The notes under the pieces: model-generated
What the model saw: only the letters and a program-made list of their open reading frames with translations
Told to the model about the DNA's origin: nothing
Database searches by the model: none
Position numbers and translations under genes: made by a program
Assembly (NCBI RefSeq): GCF_030693405.1
Contig: NZ_JAUYAW010000037.1
Coordinates: forward strand, 1 to 64,000
Direction: 5' to 3'
Source: Phenylobacterium sp.
Lineage (GTDB): Bacteria; Pseudomonadota; Alphaproteobacteria; Caulobacterales; Caulobacteraceae
Length of the DNA: 64,000 nt
Shown here: positions 1-9,778 of the stretch, piece after piece
Layout: each line of letters opens with the position of its first letter
Numbering within the stretch: the first letter of the stretch is position 1

Positions 1-249
1 GTGAGGCGTCGGGTGGGTGAGCGGCACGCCGGGCGACAACAGGCGCGCAGAGAAGCTCCACCAGTCGGCGGAGGACAGATCCGTGAGGTCAAAACCTTCG
101 GCGATGGCGGCCTCGCGGGCGGCGGGGCGCTCATCCCACAGGGCCACATTGGCGCCGCCAGCCTGCAGGGCGCGCGCCGCCGCAAGCCCCGTACGGGCCA
201 GGCCGAACACCGCCACTGTCTTGCCTTCGAAACCGCGGACCGGGATCAT
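1..249 (-). CDS. murD: UDP-N-acetylmuramoyl-L-alanine--D-glutamate ligase, N-terminal part (cut by window edge)
   Basis: The first 83 residues are open from the ATG at 249 down to base 1; the rest lies outside the window. The N-terminus has the Rossmann-like stretch VAVFGLARTGLAAARAL (about residues 12-28), typical of MurD, which binds the UDP-sugar. MurD adds D-glutamate to UDP-MurNAc-L-Ala in the cytoplasm. It starts 19 nt after the mraY stop, the usual mraY-murD order of the dcw cluster, so it is most likely co-transcribed. Identification rests on the N-terminal motif plus position; the ATP-binding and catalytic parts cannot be seen. Confidence 0.9.
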   Translation of the reverse strand, partial: MIPVRGFEGKTVAVFGLARTGLAAARALQAGGANVALWDERPAAREAAIAEGFDLTDLSSADWWSFSARLLSPGVPLTHPTPH

Positions 250-268
250 GGTGTGAGCGCCAGCCTCC

Positions 269-1378
269 CTATCGCAGCTTCAGGGTCGCGAGACCCAGGA
301 GGGCGAGCATCACCGCCACGATCCAGAAGCGGATCACCACGGTGGATTCCGACCAGCCGAGCTTCTCGAAATGGTGGTGGATCGGCGCCATGCGAAAGAC
401 GCGGCGCCCCGTTAGCTTGAACGACACCACCTGGATCATCACCGACAGGGTCTCAAGCACGAAGAGGCCGCCGACAATGGCGAGGACGATCTCGTGCTTG
501 GTGGCCACGGCCACCGCCCCCAGGGCGCCGCCGAGGGCCAGGGACCCGGTGTCGCCCATGAAGATCTTGGCGGGCGGGGCGTTGTACCAGAGGAAGCCGA
601 GGCCCGCCCCGATGATGGCCCCGCAGAAGACGGCCACCTCCCCCACACCGGGCACGAAGTGCAGCTGCAGGTAGTTGGCGAACAGGTAGTTGCCGACGAG
701 ATAGGCGATCAGGCCGAAGGCGGCCGCGGCGATCATCACCGGCACGGTGGCCAGGCCATCGAGGCCATCGGTGAAGTTCACCGCATTGGCCGCGCCCACG
801 ATCACCAGGGCGCCGAACAGCAGATAGAGCCAGCCGAGATCCAGCAGGAAATGCTTGAAGATCGGGAAGGCCAGGGAGGTATTGAGGTCCGGCGACTCCG
901 CCGTGCGCGCGCCGTAGAGGATCAGGACGGCCACAGCGGCCAGGGCGACGGCGAACTCCAGGACCAGCCGCACGCGGCTGGAGACGCCGGCGGTGGTCTG
1001 CTTGGTCACCTTGGCGTAGTCGTCTGTGAAGCCCAGAACCCCGTAGCTGGCGGTGACGAACAGCACGACCCAGACATAGATGTTGGAGAGGTCGGCCCAC
1101 AGCAGGGTGCCGATGATCAGGCCGGCCAGGATCATCACCCCGCCCATGGTGGGGGTGCCTGCCTTCTCGACGATGTGGCGCTCGATGCCGTCGGCGCGGA
1201 TCGGCTGGCCCTTACCCTGCTTGGCCTGCATCCAGCGGATGAAGCGCGAGCCCATGAGGATCACCACCAGCTGGGCGGTGAACAGGGCCATACCCGTCCG
1301 GAAGGTCAGATATTTCAGCAGGTTGAGGAAAGGGACATGTCCCTCGGCCGCCATCTGCGTATAGAGCCAATAGAACAT
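269..1378 (-). CDS. mraY: Phospho-N-acetylmuramoyl-pentapeptide-transferase
   Basis: This 369-residue polytopic membrane enzyme transfers phospho-MurNAc-pentapeptide to undecaprenyl phosphate, giving lipid I at the inner face of the cytoplasmic membrane. Family hallmarks are visible in order: the DDYAK motif at residues 119-123 (Mg2+/substrate Asp pair), [10 protein letters not shown] at 201-210, MGDTGS at 274-279 and PIHHHFE at 332-338. About ten hydrophobic segments separate them, and length is normal for the family. The ATG overlaps the end of murF by one base, indicating translational coupling within the dcw operon. Confidence 0.98.
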   Translation of the reverse strand: MFYWLYTQMAAEGHVPFLNLLKYLTFRTGMALFTAQLVVILMGSRFIRWMQAKQGKGQPIRADGIERHIVEKAGTPTMGGVMILAGLIIGTLLWADLSNIYVWVVLFVTASYGVLGFTDDYAKVTKQTTAGVSSRVRLVLEFAVALAAVAVLILYGARTAESPDLNTSLAFPIFKHFLLDLGWLYLLFGALVIVGAANAVNFTDGLDGLATVPVMIAAAAFGLIAYLVGNYLFANYLQLHFVPGVGEVAVFCGAIIGAGLGFLWYNAPPAKIFMGDTGSLALGGALGAVAVATKHEIVLAIVGGLFVLETLSVMIQVVSFKLTGRRVFRMAPIHHHFEKLGWSESTVVIRFWIVAVMLALLGLATLKLR

Positions 1379-2775
1379 CAGCCCTGCCCCCCTTGCGCAC
1401 GACCGAGCTCTCCCAGGGCGGCCGCAACCACCCCGGCCCGAGAGCCGTTCGAACCTTTCACCATCACCACGTCGCCAGGCTCTACGGCCTGGGCGACCTG
1501 CGGCCCAATCTGAGCTGCGGTATCGGCGTAGCCGCCCCGACGAGTCGAAGGAAGGGCGTCCCAGAGGGATTTCATCAGCGGCCCGGCGCAGAAGACGAGG
1601 TCGACCTTGGCGGCTTCCAGCGGTTCGGCCAGGGCGCGGTGGAAGGCTTCGGCCTCGCCGCCGAGCTCCAGCATGTCGGTGAGCGCGACGATCCGTCGCC
1701 CCTGGGTCTTGCGGGCGCCCAGGCTCGAAATCGCCGCGGCCATGGAGATCGGATTGGCGTTGTAGCTTTCGTCGATCAGGGTGAAAGCGCCGCCGGCCAG
1801 GGGCACCTGGCGCTCCGCGCCGCGGCCGGCCAGGGGCTCGAAGGCGCCCAGCGCCATCAGGCTGTCCTCCAGGGTCACATCCAGGGCCTGGAGCATCAGC
1901 AGCACGGCCATGCTGTTCAACCCCCAGTGGAACCCGGTCTGCAGGATCGGGAAGTCCAGGGTCTCGCCATGAAGCTGGGCGCGGACCATGGCTTGGCCGG
2001 GACCGGGATTGAAGCCGAGCAGGCGGGCGTTCGCCCCCTCTCCGGTTCCGAAAGTGATCACCTTGGCCCCCGCCGTCCGCGCCGCCTGGGACAGGGTGTC
2101 GAACCAGACATTGTCAGCGTTGAGGATCGCCAGGCCGCCCGGTTCGAGTCCGTCAAAAATCTCCGCCTTGGCCCGGGCCACCCCGGCTTCGCCGTCGGGG
2201 AAGTTCTCCACATGAACCGGGCCGACCGTGGTGATCAGGGCCGCATGGGGCCGGACCATCTGCGAGAGCGGGGTGATCTCGTCGGCGTGGTTCATGCCGA
2301 TCTCGAAGACCGCGCGGTCGGTGTCCCGGGGCATCCGCGCCAGGGTGAGCGGCACGCCGATATGGTTGTTGTAGGACTTGATCGACGAGTGCGCCTTGCC
2401 GGCCAGGGCCAGGCCGGTGCGCACCGCCTGAGTGACGCTGGTCTTGCCGACCGAACCGGTGACCGCACCGCGGCGGGCCTGGGGCGCCCGAAGGCGCGCG
2501 GCCACGCCCAGGGCTTCCAGGGCCTTGAACGTGTCGGGGACCAGGATGGCGGGACCGTCCTGCGGCCGCGAGACCAGGGCGCCGGCGGCCCCCTGCCCCA
2601 TCGCTTGGGAGACAAACTCATGGCCATCGCGCGCGCCGGCCAGGGCGATGAACAGGTCGCCGGCTTCCACTGAGCGGCTGTCGATGGACAGGCCCGACAC
2701 GGCGAAGTCCCCGCCGATGACCTGGCCGCCCACGGCCTGGGCGACCTCAGACGCGGTCCAGAGCGGCTCAGACAT
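1378..2775 (-). CDS. murF: UDP-N-acetylmuramoyl-tripeptide--D-alanyl-D-alanine ligase
   Basis: A Mur ligase of 465 residues that adds D-Ala-D-Ala to UDP-MurNAc-tripeptide, the last cytoplasmic step of murein precursor synthesis. The ATP-binding P-loop is GSVGKTS at residues 107-113, in the usual place after an N-terminal UDP-binding domain; a central domain with [11 protein letters not shown] and a C-terminal Rossmann-like domain follow. Length is typical. The start overlaps the end of murE by 8 nt and the stop touches mraY. The gene order murE-murF-mraY confirms the assignment over the other Mur ligases. Confidence 0.97.
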   Translation of the reverse strand: MSEPLWTASEVAQAVGGQVIGGDFAVSGLSIDSRSVEAGDLFIALAGARDGHEFVSQAMGQGAAGALVSRPQDGPAILVPDTFKALEALGVAARLRAPQARRGAVTGSVGKTSVTQAVRTGLALAGKAHSSIKSYNNHIGVPLTLARMPRDTDRAVFEIGMNHADEITPLSQMVRPHAALITTVGPVHVENFPDGEAGVARAKAEIFDGLEPGGLAILNADNVWFDTLSQAARTAGAKVITFGTGEGANARLLGFNPGPGQAMVRAQLHGETLDFPILQTGFHWGLNSMAVLLMLQALDVTLEDSLMALGAFEPLAGRGAERQVPLAGGAFTLIDESYNANPISMAAAISSLGARKTQGRRIVALTDMLELGGEAEAFHRALAEPLEAAKVDLVFCAGPLMKSLWDALPSTRRGGYADTAAQIGPQVAQAVEPGDVVMVKGSNGSRAGVVAAALGELGRAQGGQG

Positions 2776-4219
2776 GGACGCTCTCCAGGGCCTGGGCGGT
2801 CACCGCCACATCGTCGAAGTGGTGGGTGACCCCGGCGATGGTCTGGAACTGCTCGTGACCCTTGCCGGCGACCACAAGCACATCGCCTTCGCGCATCAGG
2901 GCGACCGCCGCGGCAATGGCCTCTCGCCGGTCGCCGATGTCCTGGGCCTCCGGCGCGCCAGCGCGGACCTGGGCGCGGATCGCCGCGGGATCCTCGCTGC
3001 GGGGATTGTCGTCGGTGACGATGGCGATATCGGCCAGGGTTGCGGCGGCCTCGCCCATCAGGGCGCGCTTGGTGGGGTCACGGTCGCCGCCAGCCCCGAA
3101 TACGACGATCAGCCGGCCGCGGGTATGTGGCCTAAGGGCCGAAAGGGCAGTCTTCAGGCCGTCGGGGGTGTGAGCGTAGTCCACATAGGCTTCGCCGCCT
3201 CGAGGCCCGCTTCCGACCCGCTGCATGCGGCCCGGCGCGCCCTGCAGGCGCTCAAGGGCGGCCAGGACCGTTTCGATGCTCTCACCGGCCGCCAGGCAGA
3301 GGCCTGCGGCGGCCAGGGCGTTGGCCGCCTGGAAGGCGCCGGCCAGGGGCAGTCGCAGGTCGAAGGTGCGGCCGTCATGGGACAGGCTCATCCGCTGCCC
3401 ATCGGGCAGCAGCTCGCGGCGGTTCAGACGCAGGCTCTGGCCGGCTTCGCCCACGGAGAGGATCGCGTGACCCGCCTGGACCGCGGCTGCGGCGAAGGGG
3501 CCAAAGGCGTCAGAGTCGGCGTTGAGGACGGCGGTCCCGCCCCGGGGCAGCAGGGTCTCGAACAGCCGCAGCTTGGCCGCCCGGTAGCTGTCCATGTCGC
3601 CGTGATAATCCAGGTGATCCTGGGTGAGGTTCAGGAAGCCGGCGGCCTTCAGGGTCACGCCGTCCAGCCGACGCTGGTCGATGCCGTGGGACGAGGCCTC
3701 CAGGGCCAGATGGGTGACGCCCATTCCGGCCAGCTGCGAGAGAAGCTGGGCCACGTCGCCGGCGTCAGGGGTGGTCAGGCCCGGCGGGGTCAATTGCACG
3801 TCCAGGTCCGGTCCCGTTGCCAGGACGCCGAGGGTGCCCATGCTGGCGGCGCGGCGGCCAGCGCTGGCGAAGATCTGGCGGCAGAAGGTGGCCACCGAGG
3901 TCTTGCCGTTGGTGCCCGTGACCGCCACGCAGACCGGCGGCTGCGCGCCCCAGAAGCTGGCGGCGGCCAGGGCGTAGGCCCGACGGGGATCGGCGACCTG
4001 CAGCACCGGGACATCCAGCCCGTCTATGGCTGATCCGGATAGAATGGCGACTGCGCCAGCCTGGACGGCCTGGGCGGCGAAGGCCGCGCCATCGGCCTGC
4101 GACCCTGGCAGGGCGGCAAACAGGAAGCCTGGCTGAACCTTTCGGCTGTCGGCGGTCACGCCTGCGATTTCAGGGTCCTGATCCAGGTTGCGGGCCAGCA
4201 AGTCGGAGAGACGGGACAT
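2768..4219 (-). CDS. murE: UDP-N-acetylmuramoyl-L-alanyl-D-glutamate--2,6-diaminopimelate ligase
   Basis: A 483-residue Mur ligase that adds the third residue of the murein stem peptide. The P-loop TGTNGKTS is at residues 101-108. The substrate-selecting motif DNPR is at 404-407, which in this family marks meso-diaminopimelate rather than lysine specificity, so the wall should be of the mDAP type expected in Gram-negatives. The ATG at 4219 overlaps the ftsI stop by one base, and the 3' end overlaps murF by 8 nt, so it sits firmly inside the dcw operon. Confidence 0.97.
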   Translation of the reverse strand: MSRLSDLLARNLDQDPEIAGVTADSRKVQPGFLFAALPGSQADGAAFAAQAVQAGAVAILSGSAIDGLDVPVLQVADPRRAYALAAASFWGAQPPVCVAVTGTNGKTSVATFCRQIFASAGRRAASMGTLGVLATGPDLDVQLTPPGLTTPDAGDVAQLLSQLAGMGVTHLALEASSHGIDQRRLDGVTLKAAGFLNLTQDHLDYHGDMDSYRAAKLRLFETLLPRGGTAVLNADSDAFGPFAAAAVQAGHAILSVGEAGQSLRLNRRELLPDGQRMSLSHDGRTFDLRLPLAGAFQAANALAAAGLCLAAGESIETVLAALERLQGAPGRMQRVGSGPRGGEAYVDYAHTPDGLKTALSALRPHTRGRLIVVFGAGGDRDPTKRALMGEAAATLADIAIVTDDNPRSEDPAAIRAQVRAGAPEAQDIGDRREAIAAAVALMREGDVLVVAGKGHEQFQTIAGVTHHFDDVAVTAQALESVHV

Positions 4220-5979
4220 CAGCGAGCCTCCGCCAGGACGGTGGGCGCAGACGCCAGACGCGGCTGGTTTTCCAGCGGCCCCACATGGCGCGAGACCCCC
4301 AGGAACGGGGCGATGCGGGAGATCACATGGCCGGTGGCCGGGGCGGCGACCCAGCCGCCCGTGGAATAGCCGAAGGTCTGCGGCGTGCCGTGGGGCTCGT
4401 CCAGCAGGATCAGGACGAAGTAGCGGTCATTCTCCAGGGGGCCGTCAGACGGGAAGACCGCCGCAAAGGACGAGACCTGACGCTTGCCGTTATAGCGGCG
4501 GATCTCGGGATCATACTTTTCGCCGGTGCCGGTCTTGCCGCCGACGCTGAGCCCAGGGGCGTCGGCCTTGCCACCGCTGCCGCCGGTGACATTGGCGCGC
4601 ATGATCTGCAGCATCTGGGCCGAAGTGGTCTCAGACAGCACCCGCTTGGCCTCGGGCCGGTAGCCGGGCGCCTGCTTACGGATGGTCAGGGGCACGAGCT
4701 TGCCCCCATTCAGGAGGGGCAGCATGGCGCGGGTCAGCGCCAGCGGAGAGACATTCATGCCGTGGCCGAAGGATGTGGAGGCGACAGCGTCCTCATTCCA
4801 CACCTTGGGCGTCAGTGGCGAGGCCGATTCCTTCAGTTCGACGTCGGCCGCCGTGGTCAGGCCAAGGTCGGTGAAATAGCGGCTGAGCCGCTCCGGACCC
4901 ACGCCCACAGCCAGCCTGGCGGTGCCGATGTTGGAGGAATGCTGGAACACCTCCACTAGGCTCAGCACCTTCCGGGAGGCGTGGTAGTCGCTGATGGTCC
5001 GATAGCCGAGCTTGTAGGGCTCCCGCGCATCGAAGGTCGACGCCATGGTCGCCACGCCGCTGTCGAGGCCGATGGCGACCGTAAAGGCCTTGAAAGTCGA
5101 ACCCATTTCGAAGACGGACGAAGCCGCCCGGTTCAGCCGCTCATTGGCGGTGGCCTTGCTGGCGAAATTGGGATCGAAATCCGGATAGCTGGCCAGGCCG
5201 AGGATTTCACCGGTGTGCACATGGGCCACGATGCCCACCGCCCCCTTGGGGCCGTAAGTCAGCGCAGCCTTGCGAAGTTCATCCTCCAGGGCGCCCTGGA
5301 CCCGGAGGTCGATGGACAGGGCCATTTCGCCAGAGCCCCGGGCCAGACTGCGGATGTCTTCATTCAGGGCGAGCTCCGCGCCCGCCAGACCTTCGCCGCC
5401 TGTGTCTGCGAAGCCGATCAGGTGCGAGGCGGTACGGTTGAGCGGATAGACCCGCTTCTGCTCAGGCTCGAAGGAAACGCCCGGCAGGCCCAGGTCGTGG
5501 ACGGCTGACTTCTGGACAGGGGTCATGCCCCCCACCAGGAAGGTGCGGCGCTCGGAATTCAAGGCGCGGTCAAGACGCTCGGCAGGCACCTCCGGAAGGG
5601 CTCGGGCGAGGGCCTGGCGGGTCGCGGCGCGATCCCAGACCTCAGAGGGGTCCACATAGAGGCCATAGTGCAGGAGGTCGGCGGCCAGCAGGCGGCCTTC
5701 CCGGTCGACGATGTCAGCCCTGGCCTGCGGGGGAACCCATCCCGGGCCGCCGCCACCGCTCGCCCCTGAGAACAGCGCCGCCTGGGTGGCGCCCATGGCC
5801 AGGGCGCCGAAGCCCAGACCGAAGAACAGCATGACCAGGAAGATGCGGATCCGCGCGTCGTCTTCCACGCGACCTGCGGCGCGGGCCCGCTCGAAGGCGT
5901 GCTCCAGGCGCCAGAGGGCGGCGCCCAGCCAGCGGAGGCCGAAGGGAAATCTGCGGGTGACAACGCCGGCGAGGCTCAT
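4219..5979 (-). CDS. ftsI: Septal peptidoglycan transpeptidase FtsI (PBP3)
   Basis: This 586-residue class B penicillin-binding protein cross-links septal murein in the periplasm. A basic cytoplasmic N-terminus is followed by one membrane anchor (about residues 45-70), a PBP dimerisation domain and the transpeptidase domain. Catalytic motifs are all present: STFK at 294-297 (nucleophile Ser294), SSN at 348-350 and KTGT at 482-485. The ATG overlaps the ftsL stop as ATGA. Position after ftsL and before murE is diagnostic for FtsI rather than another PBP. No damage or truncation is seen. Confidence 0.97.
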   Translation of the reverse strand: MSLAGVVTRRFPFGLRWLGAALWRLEHAFERARAAGRVEDDARIRIFLVMLFFGLGFGALAMGATQAALFSGASGGGGPGWVPPQARADIVDREGRLLAADLLHYGLYVDPSEVWDRAATRQALARALPEVPAERLDRALNSERRTFLVGGMTPVQKSAVHDLGLPGVSFEPEQKRVYPLNRTASHLIGFADTGGEGLAGAELALNEDIRSLARGSGEMALSIDLRVQGALEDELRKAALTYGPKGAVGIVAHVHTGEILGLASYPDFDPNFASKATANERLNRAASSVFEMGSTFKAFTVAIGLDSGVATMASTFDAREPYKLGYRTISDYHASRKVLSLVEVFQHSSNIGTARLAVGVGPERLSRYFTDLGLTTAADVELKESASPLTPKVWNEDAVASTSFGHGMNVSPLALTRAMLPLLNGGKLVPLTIRKQAPGYRPEAKRVLSETTSAQMLQIMRANVTGGSGGKADAPGLSVGGKTGTGEKYDPEIRRYNGKRQVSSFAAVFPSDGPLENDRYFVLILLDEPHGTPQTFGYSTGGWVAAPATGHVISRIAPFLGVSRHVGPLENQPRLASAPTVLAEAR

Positions 5980-6335
5980 GGGACAGCATCCAGCCTTGGC
6001 GCGGCCGGCGGGGCCGGCGCGGGCTTAGGCGGCGCCAGGGCGGCCAGGGAGTCGGCCGTCGTCTCCCGGGCCACATCCACAGGCCCCATCTCCAGATAGG
6101 TGGTCGACAGGTGCTCGATCCGCGACGGCTGTTCCAGGTGCGCGACCTCAGCCTCCAGCAGGCGGATCTGCGCCCGCTCAGAGGCGATCTGGCGCTCCAC
6201 CGAGGCGATCTCGGCCCGCTCGCGGCTGGCGATCGTCTTGGCGAGATAGACGCTCATGATCAGCAGGACCAGCAGGCCCAGGGCGATGACGTCGACGAGG
6301 CGGAAGCCCCGGATACGGCGGTTGAGTACGCTCAT
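5976..6335 (-). CDS. ftsL: Cell division protein FtsL-like
   Basis: A small bitopic protein of 119 residues: a short basic N-terminus, one transmembrane helix (about residues 15-32), a coiled-coil-like heptad stretch (about 35-75, rich in Glu, Arg, Leu and Ile) and a Pro/Ala-rich periplasmic tail. This is the FtsL plan; FtsL works with FtsB and FtsQ to activate septal synthesis. Sequence conservation in the family is weak, so the call leans on topology and on location between rsmH and ftsI. It overlaps both neighbours as ATGA, implying coupled translation. Confidence 0.88.
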   Translation of the reverse strand: MSVLNRRIRGFRLVDVIALGLLVLLIMSVYLAKTIASRERAEIASVERQIASERAQIRLLEAEVAHLEQPSRIEHLSTTYLEMGPVDVARETTADSLAALAPPKPAPAPPAAPRLDAVP

Positions 6336-7264
6336 GCCGCGTCCCTCCAGACCGGCGCCTCGGTGCGCACGGCCGCCCGCAGTTTGGCGGACCGGGCCCG
6401 GGGATTGGCATCCAGCTCCAGCTGGCCGGAGGTGCGGGCCCCGTTGAAGCTCAGGGTGAAGCTCGGGGCGCGGGCGTCCTCGACAGGGGGCAGGTGGCGC
6501 GAGCCGGCGGGCGTGCGGCCCGCGCGCTCCGCCAGGAAGGCCTTCACGATGCGATCTTCCAGGGAATGGAAGGTGACGACAGCCAGCCGTCCGCCGGGCT
6601 TGAGGACCCGTTCAGCGGCGACCAGGCCGGCCTCGAGCTCGGCCAGCTCGTCATTGACGGCGATGCGCAGGGCCTGAAAGGAGCGCGTGGCTGGGTGGGA
6701 CTTGGCCCCACGGCGGCCGCCCAGGACGCCTTCGATGAAGTCGGCGAGTTCGGCGGTGCGCGTGAACGGCTGCTGGACCCGTCGCCTTGCGATGGCGCCG
6801 GCGATGCGGCGGGACTTCTTCTCCTCGCCATAGACGAACAGGATGCGGGCCAGATCCTCAGGCTCGGCGTTGTTGACCAGATCGGCGGCGGTTTCGCCCT
6901 GGTCGCCCATCCGCATGTCCAGGGGGCCGTCGCGCAGGAAGGAGAAGCCGCGGCCAGCCTCGTCCAGCTGCATGGACGACACGCCGAGGTCGAGGGCCAC
7001 GCTGTCGGCGCCGCCCTCCCCCAGAACCTCGTCCATCTCGGAAAAGCGCGCGCAGACCAGCGTGAAGCGCTCGGCCGGCAGGTCGCCAGCGAAACGGGCG
7101 GCGGTGGGATCGCGGTCAAACGCGGTGACCTTCGCGCCCGCCGCCAGGAAGGCGCGGGTATAGCCGCCAGCGCCGAAGGTGCCGTCGACCACCACATCGC
7201 CAGGCGCGATGGCCATGGCCTCGACCACTTCAGTCAGCAGGACGGGAAGATGGGGGGCGCTCAT
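6332..7264 (-). CDS. rsmH: 16S rRNA (cytosine1402-N4)-methyltransferase
   Basis: A 310-residue S-adenosylmethionine-dependent methyltransferase (formerly MraW) that modifies C1402 of 16S rRNA. The SAM-binding start [14 protein letters not shown] lies at about residues 27-40, followed by the acidic FDRDP strand; [12 protein letters not shown] near residue 230 is the conserved RsmH signature. Length is standard. The start overlaps the mraZ stop (ATGA), and the stop overlaps the ftsL start, so it is the second gene of the dcw operon. Confidence 0.97.
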   Translation of the reverse strand: MSAPHLPVLLTEVVEAMAIAPGDVVVDGTFGAGGYTRAFLAAGAKVTAFDRDPTAARFAGDLPAERFTLVCARFSEMDEVLGEGGADSVALDLGVSSMQLDEAGRGFSFLRDGPLDMRMGDQGETAADLVNNAEPEDLARILFVYGEEKKSRRIAGAIARRRVQQPFTRTAELADFIEGVLGGRRGAKSHPATRSFQALRIAVNDELAELEAGLVAAERVLKPGGRLAVVTFHSLEDRIVKAFLAERAGRTPAGSRHLPPVEDARAPSFTLSFNGARTSGQLELDANPRARSAKLRAAVRTEAPVWRDAA

Positions 7265-7728
7265 CCGGCCAACCCCAGACGGGCGGCGCGCTGATCGGCG
7301 CGCATCTTGGCCAGGCCCTCGCGGGCCAGTTCGCGCTGGGCGGATCGATGGGCCTGGAAGGCTTCGCGCTCCCAGATCTGGAAGCGGTCGCCCAGGCCGA
7401 CGATGACGACCCAGTCGGTCAGGCCAAACAGGTCACACAGGGATTCCGGCAAGGTCACCCGACCGGCGGTGTCGAAGGACAGGCGAGCCATGCCCCCCAG
7501 CACCGAAACCTCGAGGGCCGAGCGGAGCGGATCGCCGAACTCCAGCTCCTCGATCAGGCCATTATAGCGGTCGAACAAAGCCTTGCCGCCGCCCTCGATG
7601 CAGTCGGCCTCGATGGAGGGAAAACAGACGACGCCGTCGAAGGGACCCGACGCGAGGGCGCGGAACTCCTGCGGCACCACGAGGCGCCGCTTTGCGTCCA
7701 GCTGCTTCTCGAAGGTCGAGACAAACAT
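7261..7728 (-). CDS. mraZ: Transcriptional regulator MraZ, first gene of the dcw operon
   Basis: The 155-residue protein carries two SpoVT/AbrB-like repeats, each with the DxxxR signature: DAKRRLVVP at about residues 11-19 and DTAGRVTLP in the second half. MraZ forms ring oligomers and binds TGGGN direct repeats to control its own operon. The reading frame is open further upstream (to 7857), but the family N-terminus [11 protein letters not shown] begins at the ATG at 7728, so that start is used. A strong candidate operator with three TGGGN repeats lies 100-124 nt upstream. Confidence 0.95.
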   Translation of the reverse strand: MFVSTFEKQLDAKRRLVVPQEFRALASGPFDGVVCFPSIEADCIEGGGKALFDRYNGLIEELEFGDPLRSALEVSVLGGMARLSFDTAGRVTLPESLCDLFGLTDWVVIVGLGDRFQIWEREAFQAHRSAQRELAREGLAKMRADQRAARLGLAG

Positions 7729-7827
7729 TCGCGCCCGACGCCCTCTCTTGCGACCCCCCACAGGTCGCCGCCCCAACCATCCCGCAAGAACGCCCACGGG
7801 GTCCGCCAGCCCGCAGCGAACAAGAAT

Positions 7828-7851
7828 TGGGTTAACATGGGATGGATTGGG
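7828..7851 (-). promoter_or_regulatory. Candidate MraZ operator (three TGGGN repeats, 10-bp period)
   Basis: On the plus strand TGGG occurs at 7828, 7838 and 7848, exactly 10 bp apart, giving TGGGN with 5-nt spacers. This is the arrangement described for E. coli MraZ. It lies 100-124 nt upstream of the mraZ ATG, between the gene and rnpB. The repeats read away from mraZ. A further TGGG at 7864 is out of phase. Binding itself is inferred. Confidence 0.65.
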
Positions 7852-7872
7852 CCGCAATGACTCTGGGGGACG

Positions 7873-7926
7873 GAATCCCCAGAATACAAAGATGTCGCAC
7901 GAGGTTTATGGTTAACGCGCGTAAAC
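7873..7926 (-). promoter_or_regulatory. Upstream mraZ control region: GANTC, TTAACCAT and 16-bp palindrome
   Basis: Three signals cluster upstream of the MraZ boxes: GAATC (a GANTC CcrM-methylation site) at 7873-7877; TTAACCAT on the minus strand at 7908-7915, identical to the CtrA half-site known in Caulobacter; and the overlapping imperfect palindrome GTTAACGCGCGTAAAC at 7911-7926. An inverted repeat TCTGGGG/CCCCAGA (7862-7868 with 7877-7883) also lies here. No -35/-10 pair could be assigned with confidence. Confidence 0.45.
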
Positions 7927-8005
7927 ACTCCACAGAACATACATGGAACATGTTAAGTATAGTGGGGATTGGTCGCATCGCTCAGTTGGCGACAATGGGA
8001 GAGCG

Positions 8006-8407
<402 letters not shown>

Positions 8408-8446
8408 GCAGATCAGTGAGCGCAGGGGCCCCCGCGGTCAAGGGTG

Positions 8447-9055
8447 TCAGTTGGAGGCGTCCTGTCCCATGGCGTCGGCGATGGGATGATCGCCAAGCGC
8501 CACGGCGATCCGCTGACGAACCTCCGGCGGCTTGTTCTGTGAGAGCTTGAAGGTCCCTTCCAGACGATGGGGCCGCAGGCGGAAGCCCTGGATGCCGGCC
8601 AGCATGGCCTCGAACCGTCCCGGCGACATCTTGTGGCGGGTCCACGCAGGTTTGGGGGCGAGCCCGGCTTCAGCCTGAGCCGACAGGTCGTCGAGGATCT
8701 GGACCAGGTCCGCCTCGCCCAGCGGCCTCACCTCACCCTCCGCCTCCACGCTCAGATAGTTCCAGGTCGGGACCTGGTCGGGGCGCTCGTACCAATCGGG
8801 GCTCACATAGGCCTCCGGTCCCTGCGAAACGGCCAGGGCGACAGCCCCCTCGGCGAAGAGGGGCGTCAGGATGTTGTTGCGCGATAGATGGAAGTCGAGC
8901 GCCACGCCCTCCCCTGTCCGTCGCACGACGACGGGCGCGTGGGCCACCCTCAGGCCTGCCTCGCCCGCCGCGAACAGCCCCATGAAGGGATAGGCGGTCA
9001 GATGGGCGATCAGCGCCTCCATCTCCGACACCCGGAAGGGCGGCGCCGGATGCAT
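8447..9055 (-). CDS. PaiB-like FMN-binding split-barrel protein
   Basis: A protein of 202 residues of the PaiB family (FMN-binding negative transcriptional regulator, split beta-barrel). Family features include the N-terminal MHPAPPFR segment, the HLSRNN block, YVSPDWYE, PTWNYLSVEAEG, and a C-terminal FKLSQNK near residue 178. Such proteins resemble flavin-binding or heme-utilisation proteins; the real substrate is mostly unknown. The longer frame runs to 9199, but the family start is the ATG at 9055, which overlaps the amidase stop as TGATG, implying coupling. Last gene of a three-gene unit with ampD-like and eamA-like genes. Confidence 0.85.
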   Translation of the reverse strand: MHPAPPFRVSEMEALIAHLTAYPFMGLFAAGEAGLRVAHAPVVVRRTGEGVALDFHLSRNNILTPLFAEGAVALAVSQGPEAYVSPDWYERPDQVPTWNYLSVEAEGEVRPLGEADLVQILDDLSAQAEAGLAPKPAWTRHKMSPGRFEAMLAGIQGFRLRPHRLEGTFKLSQNKPPEVRQRIAVALGDHPIADAMGQDASN

Positions 9056-9774
9056 CAGGCCTGGGCCCTCAGAAGCGCGATCAACCTGGCCCGGGTCTCG
9101 CCATCGGCGATTCCGTCCACCTGATGGGGCCGCCAGTGCCGCTGAAAGGCGCTGACGATGGTGGTGGTGGCCGCGTCGAACTGACCGGACGGCGGGCATT
9201 CATAGCCCAGGCGGGTCAAGCCGGCCTGCAGGGCGAAGACCCCTGCCCCTTCGGCGCCCTCGATCAGGGGCGCGCCAGGCGCCGCGTCGGGCTCGACCCA
9301 AAGGCCGTGCCCGGCCTCGGCCAGGGTCTTCCACGGGAAGAGCTCGCCCGGATCGATCTTGCGGTTCGGCGCCACGTCGGAATGGCCGATGATGTCGCCG
9401 TCGGCGATCATCCAGCGGGTGCGGATGTCGTCGGCCAGGGCGATGACGGCGGCGATCTGGGCCTCAGGAAAGGGGCGATATCCGAACTCGTGGCCCGGAT
9501 TGACGATCTCTATCCCGATAGAGCGGCCGTTGATGTCGCGCTCGCCCTTCCAGAACGAGACGCCGGCGTGCCAGGCCCGTCGCTCCTCGGCCACCAGGGT
9601 GAAGATGCGGCCGTCCTCCTCCACCACATAGTGGGAGCTGACCTTGGCCTCAGGATCGCGCAGACGGGCGATGGCGGCCTCGCCGCTCTCCATCCCGGTA
9701 TAGTGCAGCAGCAGGATGTCCGGAGGACCGGCCCGTTCGTTGAAGTTGGGCGAAGGCGCGGGAATGATGTCCAT
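9055..9774 (-). CDS. N-acetylmuramoyl-L-alanine amidase (AmpD/Amidase_2) with peptidoglycan-binding domain
   Basis: The 239-residue enzyme is expected to cleave the bond between (anhydro)muramic acid and L-Ala. Zinc ligands of the Amidase_2 fold are visible: His24 in LLLHYTGM, His131 in GHSDVAPNRKIDPG (130-143) and Asp141. A C-terminal PG_binding_1 module (about residues 175-238, with FDAATTTIVSAFQRHWRP) follows. There is no signal peptide, so it probably acts on recycled anhydromuropeptides in the cytoplasm, like AmpD or AmiD-like relatives. It begins 4 nt after the EamA-family gene stop and overlaps the next gene by one base. Confidence 0.9.
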   Translation of the reverse strand: MDIIPAPSPNFNERAGPPDILLLHYTGMESGEAAIARLRDPEAKVSSHYVVEEDGRIFTLVAEERRAWHAGVSFWKGERDINGRSIGIEIVNPGHEFGYRPFPEAQIAAVIALADDIRTRWMIADGDIIGHSDVAPNRKIDPGELFPWKTLAEAGHGLWVEPDAAPGAPLIEGAEGAGVFALQAGLTRLGYECPPSGQFDAATTTIVSAFQRHWRPHQVDGIADGETRARLIALLRAQA

Positions 9775-9778
9775 GGCC

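Noticed and set aside
2135..2165. GGTTCGAGTCC resembling a tRNA T-arm
   Set aside because: It lies inside murF, and no acceptor stem, anticodon arm or CCA-proximal pairing can be formed around it.
2432..4033. 533-residue plus-strand frame over murF/murE
   Set aside because: Antisense to two well-conserved Mur ligase genes; composition is typical of a mirror frame.
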